Positions 8,033 to 11,379 of a stretch of DNA of 11,379 bases are shown in pieces. This DNA comes from Ilumatobacter sp. (GTDB lineage Bacteria; Actinomycetota; Acidimicrobiia; Acidimicrobiales; Ilumatobacteraceae), in the NCBI GenBank assembly GCA_029263275.1, contig JAJCXU010000215.1, forward strand, positions 1 through 11,379, read 5' to 3'. The notes below the pieces were generated by a model that was not told the origin of the DNA, did no database searches, and saw only the letters and a program-made list of their open reading frames with translations. Every line of letters starts with the position of its first letter. The stretch's first letter is position 1. The position numbers and the translations under genes are program-made.

Positions 8033-8983
8033 TCAGCTGCCTGGTTTGCGCGGAACCGGCACTTCGTCGATGAGGTCGGCCAACACGGCGGAGAGTCGGA
8101 CCCCGCGGAGCTCGGCCTCGGACGTGAGCGCCATGCGATGAGCAAGGACGGGGCTGGCGACGGCCTTCACGTCGTCAGGCGTGACGAAATTGCGTTCGTC
8201 GGTGGCGGCAAAGGCCCGAGCAACCCGGAGCAGGGCGAGTGTGCCACGTGTCGACACGCCGAGGCGGAGATCGGTGTGGTTGCGCGTCGCATTCGCAATC
8301 GCGACGATGTACTCGTTGATGCTCGGTGTCACCGAGAGCTGATCGATCTCGCTGATCACTCCGTCGAGCTCGGCAGCGTCGGTGACCGGATCGAGTTCAT
8401 CGTCGCGTTGACCGCGGTGGTAACTGCTCAGCAGCGTGGCCTCGGTGGCGGCGTCGGCGTAGCCCAGGCTGAGACGCATCGTGAAACGGTCGAGCTGCAC
8501 GTCGGGGAGGGGGAAGGTGCCCTGGAAGTCACGCGGGTTCTGCGTGGCGATCACGAAGAACGGACGGGGGACCGGTCGGCTCACGCCGTCGGCGGTGACT
8601 TGGCGTTCCTCCATCACTTCGAGCAGTGCTGCCTGGGTTTTCGGGCTCCCGCGGTTGATTTCGTCGCCGATGAGCACGTTGGTGAAGACTGGGCCCTCGC
8701 GGAAGGAGAACGTGCCTGACTTCTGGTCGTAGACCATGACACCGGTGATGTCGGTGGGGAGCAGGTCTGGCGTGAACTGGACGCGTTTCCACGAGCCGGA
8801 GATCGAGTTCGCGATCGCCTTGGCCAGGCTGGTCTTGCCGGTGCCGGGTACGTCGTCGAGCAGGAGGTGGCCCTCCGTGAGCAGGCAACACAACGCGAGA
8901 CGGATCTCGTGGCGTTTGCCGCGCACCACCGTGTCGACGTTGTCGATGAGCGCCTCGACGACGGGAGTGATGTTGCTGGCCAC
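8033..8983 (-). CDS. MoxR-family AAA+ ATPase
   Basis: The 316-residue product begins at a GTG (8983-8981), close to the usual MoxR length of 310-330. Visible motifs are Walker A P-G-T-G-K-T (46-51), Walker B with the family signature I-G-D-E-I-N-R (105-111), sensor 1 A-T-Q-N-P (146-150), the arginine-finger region D-R-F (165-167) and the sensor 2 region S-T-R-G (244-247). MoxR ATPases act as chaperones that remodel or activate partner proteins, often vWA-containing, at the membrane. Here the partner is very likely the DUF58 protein encoded 4 bp downstream. It is the first gene of the three-gene unit. Transcription probably starts at or near the GTG (leaderless): a TACACT box lies exactly 6 nt upstream. 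No odd residues were noticed in the ATPase motifs, so this member looks active, unlike the transglutaminase-like protein. Confidence 0.95.
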   Translation of the reverse strand: MASNITPVVEALIDNVDTVVRGKRHEIRLALCCLLTEGHLLLDDVPGTGKTSLAKAIANSISGSWKRVQFTPDLLPTDITGVMVYDQKSGTFSFREGPVFTNVLIGDEINRGSPKTQAALLEVMEERQVTADGVSRPVPRPFFVIATQNPRDFQGTFPLPDVQLDRFTMRLSLGYADAATEATLLSSYHRGQRDDELDPVTDAAELDGVISEIDQLSVTPSINEYIVAIANATRNHTDLRLGVSTRGTLALLRVARAFAATDERNFVTPDDVKAVASPVLAHRMALTSEAELRGVRLSAVLADLIDEVPVPRKPGS

Positions 8984-8995
8984 GTCCGAAGTGTA
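8984..8995 (-). promoter_or_regulatory. Candidate -10 box of a leaderless moxR promoter
   Basis: On the minus strand TACACT (8995-8990) matches TANNNT and is followed by 6 nt and then the GTG start. This puts +1 at the first base of the start codon. No Shine-Dalgarno-like purine run precedes the GTG. A good -35 is not visible (CTCACC at 17-bp spacing is weak). Leaderless transcripts of this geometry are common in actinobacteria. Confidence 0.45.
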
Positions 8996-9002
8996 GATGT
9001 GG

Positions 9003-9029
9003 CCTCACCGCCGGTGAGGGAGTCCTCAC
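9003..9029. promoter_or_regulatory. Three alternating CCTCAC/GTGAGG half-sites upstream of moxR, possible operator
   Basis: CCTCAC at 9003-9008, GTGAGG at 9014-9019 and CCTCAC at 9024-9029. The first pair extends to a 7-bp perfect inverted repeat (9003-9009/9013-9019). Centres are 11 and 10 bp apart, about one helical turn. If moxR starts at 8983, the first two sites cover about -20 to -36, the -35 region. An operator role is inferred; the DNA pattern is directly visible. Confidence 0.4.
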
Positions 9030-9044
9030 TTCTTGACGGATCCT

Positions 9045-9062
9045 TGAAGCCGCGAGGCTTCA
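9045..9062. terminator. Candidate terminator hairpin at the end of the ecm unit
   Basis: A perfect 7-bp stem, TGAAGCC (9045-9051) and GGCTTCA (9056-9062), with a 4-nt loop (GCGA on plus, TCGC on minus). The TGA stop of the small minus-strand gene (9062-9060) forms the start of the hairpin in the transcript. No T-tract follows. It separates the ecm unit from moxR, which seems to have its own promoter just downstream. Confidence 0.5.
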
Positions 9063-9305
9063 GACGTCGTCGACCCAGGTCAGCAGGTCGCGCCAGTCGA
9101 TGAGCGCCTGCTCGACAAGCCCGACCACGGCGCTGACGTCGCGCAGGGCCAAGTCGAGCACGGCTCGGGGCAGTCGGTCCCGGTCCCGCTGGCGTGCGTC
9201 GGGGAGCCGGTCGAGTTCGGCGATCACCCGGTCGGCGTCGTCGCCGAATTCGCGACGAACACGTGCGACGATCTCGTCGGAGAACAGGTACTGGGATGCA
9301 GCCAT
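9060..9305 (-). CDS. Small acidic/helical protein of unknown function downstream of ecm
   Basis: An 81-residue product from ATG at 9305-9303 to TGA at 9062-9060, 21 bp after the ecm stop. I do not recognise a named family. The sequence is rich in Asp, Arg, Leu and Val with a regular helical pattern: F-S-D-E-I-V-A-R-V-R-R-E-F-G near the N-terminus, then R-L-P repeats near 33 and 45, and a C-terminal part with D-W-R-D-L-L. It has no signal peptide, membrane segment, Cys or His. Coding bias matches the neighbours (third positions mostly G/C), and the reading frame fits neatly between the ecm stop and a hairpin, so I take it as real. There is no clear ribosome site; translation may be coupled to ecm through the duplicated start region. 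A role linked to the mutase is only a guess from position. Confidence 0.7.
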   Translation of the reverse strand: MAASQYLFSDEIVARVRREFGDDADRVIAELDRLPDARQRDRDRLPRAVLDLALRDVSAVVGLVEQALIDWRDLLTWVDDV

Positions 9306-9322
9306 CAGTGAGCCATCAGTGA
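9301..9322. repeat. Perfect 11-bp tandem duplication containing the small gene's start codon
   Basis: GCCATCAGTGA occurs twice back to back (9301-9311 and 9312-9322). On the minus strand each copy contains TGATGG, so there are two ATGs, at 9316 and 9305. The first opens a mini-frame Met-Ala-His-stop whose TGA (9307-9305) shares a base with the second ATG, which starts the 81-residue protein. Confidence 0.9.
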
Positions 9323-9326
9323 CTTG

Positions 9327-11300
9327 TCAGTCGGCGCGGTGGGCGACGGCGAGTTCGGCGATGTCGCGCATGATGGTGGCAATCTCGTAGTCCTTCGGCG
9401 TGTAGATCGCCGCGATTCCGATGTCGCGTAGTCGTGGTCGGTCATCTTCGGGAATGATGCCGCCGACGACCACGGGCGTATCGACGCCCATTGCCTTGAG
9501 ATGGTCGAGCACGTCGGGAACGAGGTTGAGGTGCGAGCCCGAGAGGATCGACAGCCCAATCACGTCGGGGTCCTCGTCGCGAGCCGACGCGGCGATCTGT
9601 TCTGGAGTGAGCCGGATGCCGGAGTACACGACCTCCATGCCCGAGTCGCGGGCGGCGACGGCGATCTGTTCGGCACCGTTCGAGTGACCATCGAGGCCGG
9701 GTTTGGCGACGAGGAACTTCGGCGGCCCGCCGGCCATCGACTTCACGAACGCGACGACCTCGCCGAGACCGGTGGCTGAACCGGTGGCGCCGGCTACGCC
9801 GGTCGGAGCGCGGAACTCCCCGAACACGTCGCGCATCAAGGTGCCCCACTCGCCGGTCGTTCCACCTGCCTTGGCCAGCGCGATCGACGCAGGCATCACG
9901 TTGTCGCCGCCTTCGGCAGCAGCACGGAGATCGACAAGTGCGGCGTCGACCGCCGATTGATCGCGGGCAGCACGCCACGCCTCGGCGTCGGCGACCATCT
10001 CCGCTTCGACGGCGTGATCGACCTTGAGGATCGCGCCTTCACCGCCGAGCGGCGAGTCGGTGGTTTCGCGGAAGTCGTTGACGCCGACGACCGTCTGCTC
10101 GCCCGACTCGATGCGCCGTGTGCGCAGCGCCATCGAGGACACGAGCCGCGACTTCAGCGTCTCGACGGCTTCGAACGCTCCGCCCATTTCGAGCACGTCG
10201 TCGAGTTCGGCTTCCGCAGACGCACGCAGCTCAGCGGTCTTCGCTTCGATCACCGTCGAGCCGTCGAAGATGTCGCCGTACTCGAGCAGGTCCGTCTCGA
10301 ATGCCAGCACCTGCTGCATGCGCAACGACCACTGCTGATCCCATGGTGTCGGCAAGCCGAGTGCTTCGTTCCACGCGGGCAACTGCACCGAACGGGCGCG
10401 GGCATTCTTCGACAAGGTGACGGCGAGCATCTCGAGGACGATGCGCTGCACGTTGTTCTCGGGCTGGGCTTCGGTGAGCCCGAGCGAGTTCACTTGGACG
10501 CCGTAGCGGAAGCGCAGCGCCTTCGTGTCGGTGACGCCGTAGCGTTCGCGACCGATCTGCTCCCACATGTCGGTCATGGCACGGAGCTTGCAGACCTCTT
10601 CGACGAACCGGATACCGGCGTTCACGAAGAACGAGATCGAACCGAACACCTGGCTGAACTGTTCGTCGGAGACCTGGCCGGAGGCGCGCACCGCGTCGAG
10701 CACGTCGATGGCCGTGGCCATCGAGTACGCGATTTCTTGCGTTGGCGTCGCGCCGGCTTCCTGCAGGTGGTACGAGCACACGTTCATGGGATTCCACTTG
10801 GGTGCGTGCTCAGCACACCAGGCGACCATGTCGACGATCAGCCGACGCGACGGCGCGGGCGGGAAGATGTAAGTGCCGCGCGACAGGTACTCCTTCACGA
10901 TGTCGTTCTGCGTCGTTCCGCGCAGTTCTTGCGATGTCGCGCCCTGTTCCTCGGCATTGGCGACGTACAGCGCGAGCAGCCATGCTGCGGTCGCATTGAT
11001 CGTCATCGACGTGTTCATCTGTCCGGGTGGAATCTGGTCGAGCAGGGTGCGCATGTGACCGAGGTGCGCGACCGGCACGCCGACCTTGCCGACTTCACCG
11101 CGCGCCATCGGGTCGTCGGGGTCGTAGCCGGTCTGCGTGGGGAGGTCGAACGCAATGGACAGGCCGGTCTGGCCTTTCGACAGGTTGGTGCGATAGAGCT
11201 CGTTCGACGCCGCCGCGGTGGAGTGGCCCGAGTAGGTCCGCATCATCCACGGTCGGTCGCGTGTCACCCGCTCGGTCGGGGTCTTGCTCGCGTCAGTCAT
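9327..11300 (-). CDS. ecm: Ethylmalonyl-CoA mutase (MeaA/Ecm type), coenzyme B12-dependent
   Basis: The 657-residue product starts at ATG 11300-11298, 13 residues before the conserved R-D-R-P-W; a TTG at 11348 would add 16 non-conserved residues. The mutase domain carries R-T-Y-S-G-H-S-T (21-28), D-L-P-T-Q-T-G-Y-D (52-60), the R-G-E-V-G-K-V-G-V-P block (67-76) and N-P-M-N-V-C-S-Y-H-L-Q-E-A-G (170-183), with H178 at the position of the catalytic His of methylmalonyl-CoA mutase. The B12-binding domain has D537-x-H539-x-x-G542 (lower axial His), S584-x-L586 and G613-G614. The Y-S-G-H and P-T-Q-T-G-Y-D variants and K-P-G-L-D-G-H-S-N-G distinguish Ecm/MeaA from methylmalonyl-CoA mutase (Y-A-G-F, A-T-H-R-G-Y-D, G-Q-D-G-H-D-R-G). 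It converts (2R)-ethylmalonyl-CoA to (2S)-methylsuccinyl-CoA in acetyl-CoA assimilation or polyketide-precursor supply. No partner gene (ccr, epi, meaB) is in the window. Confidence 0.9.
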   Translation of the reverse strand: MTDASKTPTERVTRDRPWMMRTYSGHSTAAASNELYRTNLSKGQTGLSIAFDLPTQTGYDPDDPMARGEVGKVGVPVAHLGHMRTLLDQIPPGQMNTSMTINATAAWLLALYVANAEEQGATSQELRGTTQNDIVKEYLSRGTYIFPPAPSRRLIVDMVAWCAEHAPKWNPMNVCSYHLQEAGATPTQEIAYSMATAIDVLDAVRASGQVSDEQFSQVFGSISFFVNAGIRFVEEVCKLRAMTDMWEQIGRERYGVTDTKALRFRYGVQVNSLGLTEAQPENNVQRIVLEMLAVTLSKNARARSVQLPAWNEALGLPTPWDQQWSLRMQQVLAFETDLLEYGDIFDGSTVIEAKTAELRASAEAELDDVLEMGGAFEAVETLKSRLVSSMALRTRRIESGEQTVVGVNDFRETTDSPLGGEGAILKVDHAVEAEMVADAEAWRAARDQSAVDAALVDLRAAAEGGDNVMPASIALAKAGGTTGEWGTLMRDVFGEFRAPTGVAGATGSATGLGEVVAFVKSMAGGPPKFLVAKPGLDGHSNGAEQIAVAARDSGMEVVYSGIRLTPEQIAASARDEDPDVIGLSILSGSHLNLVPDVLDHLKAMGVDTPVVVGGIIPEDDRPRLRDIGIAAIYTPKDYEIATIMRDIAELAVAHRAD

Positions 11301-11321
11301 GTCGCCAGTGTCGTCGGTTTG

Positions 11322-11344
11322 GCAGGAAATCCTCAAGTTCCTGC
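11322..11344. promoter_or_regulatory. Inverted repeat with direct repeats upstream of ecm, possible operator or leader hairpin
   Basis: GCAGGAA (11322-11328) and TTCCTGC (11338-11344) form a perfect 7-bp inverted repeat with a 9-nt spacer. Direct copies of CTCAAGT at 11332-11338 and 11344-11350 are spaced 12 bp apart and interlock with it. It lies 22-44 nt before the ecm ATG. No clear Shine-Dalgarno sequence precedes that ATG. Function is not shown. Confidence 0.35.
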
Positions 11345-11367
11345 TCAAGTATCAGCCCGTCGCGCCG

Positions 11368-11373
11368 AAACTA
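11368..11373 (-). promoter_or_regulatory. Weak candidate -10 box for ecm
   Basis: TAGTTT on the minus strand fits TANNNT and would give a leader of about 60 nt containing the inverted repeat. The -35 region is outside the window, so this cannot be judged further. Confidence 0.2.
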
Positions 11374-11379
11374 ATGGTG

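Noticed and set aside
8029..8145. Longer start for the DUF58 gene inside moxR
   Set aside because: The extra 39 residues are Ser/Pro/Arg-rich shadow sequence of moxR; the GTG at 8028 directly after the moxR stop fits the family better.
8000..8719. Plus-strand open frame of 239 codons
   Set aside because: Antisense to moxR, which has all AAA+ motifs in its own frame.
9327..11300. Methylmalonyl-CoA mutase large subunit
   Set aside because: Active-site and B12-domain signatures match the Ecm/MeaA type instead.
11301..11348. TTG start giving 16 extra residues to the mutase
   Set aside because: The extension is not family-like and would overlap the repeat region; the ATG at 11300 gives the usual N-terminal length.

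Overview
The window is high-GC DNA with GTG starts, one likely leaderless gene and heavy use of G/C at third codon positions. It most resembles an actinobacterium. A Thr-rich secreted-protein tail of the form TTTTT-VPD-TTTTT and an ethylmalonyl-CoA mutase (MeaA type) fit the class Acidimicrobiia (Ilumatobacter-like), but that placement is an inference from style, not a match to a known genome.

Left part (1-4704, + strand): the 3' portion of one giant secreted or surface gene. It has a beta-propeller-like N-terminal region, an acidic linker, about twelve tandem Ig-like domains (Big_9/cadherin-like, with the recurrent NDxDPDGD signature) and a long threonine tail. The 5' end lies outside the window. 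A short convergent gap (4705-4813) holds a 9-bp hairpin.

Middle part (8983 down to 4814, - strand): a tight operon of MoxR-type AAA+ ATPase, DUF58 protein and a membrane-anchored TgpA/transglutaminase-like protein. The first junction is a 4-nt gap and the second a GTGA overlap. This trio is a well-known bacterial module thought to act on cell-envelope proteins. Here the transglutaminase domain has lost both its catalytic Cys and His, and no other Cys or His is available in the outer part of the protein. The moxR start has a TANNNT box at leaderless spacing, with three alternating CCTCAC/GTGAGG half-sites directly upstream.

Right part (11300 down to 9060, - strand): an ethylmalonyl-CoA mutase gene (B12-dependent, ethylmalonyl-CoA pathway), followed after 21 bp by a small gene of unknown function. 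Its start codon sits in a perfect 11-bp tandem duplication. The unit ends in a hairpin that contains the small gene's stop codon; the MoxR operon ends the same way.

Overall the window joins a metabolic unit (ecm plus a small gene) to an envelope module (MoxR/DUF58/dead transglutaminase) facing a giant Ig-like protein. The best candidate for something not well described is a MoxR-DUF58 system whose transglutaminase partner is a pseudoenzyme, possibly serving the giant neighbouring surface protein.
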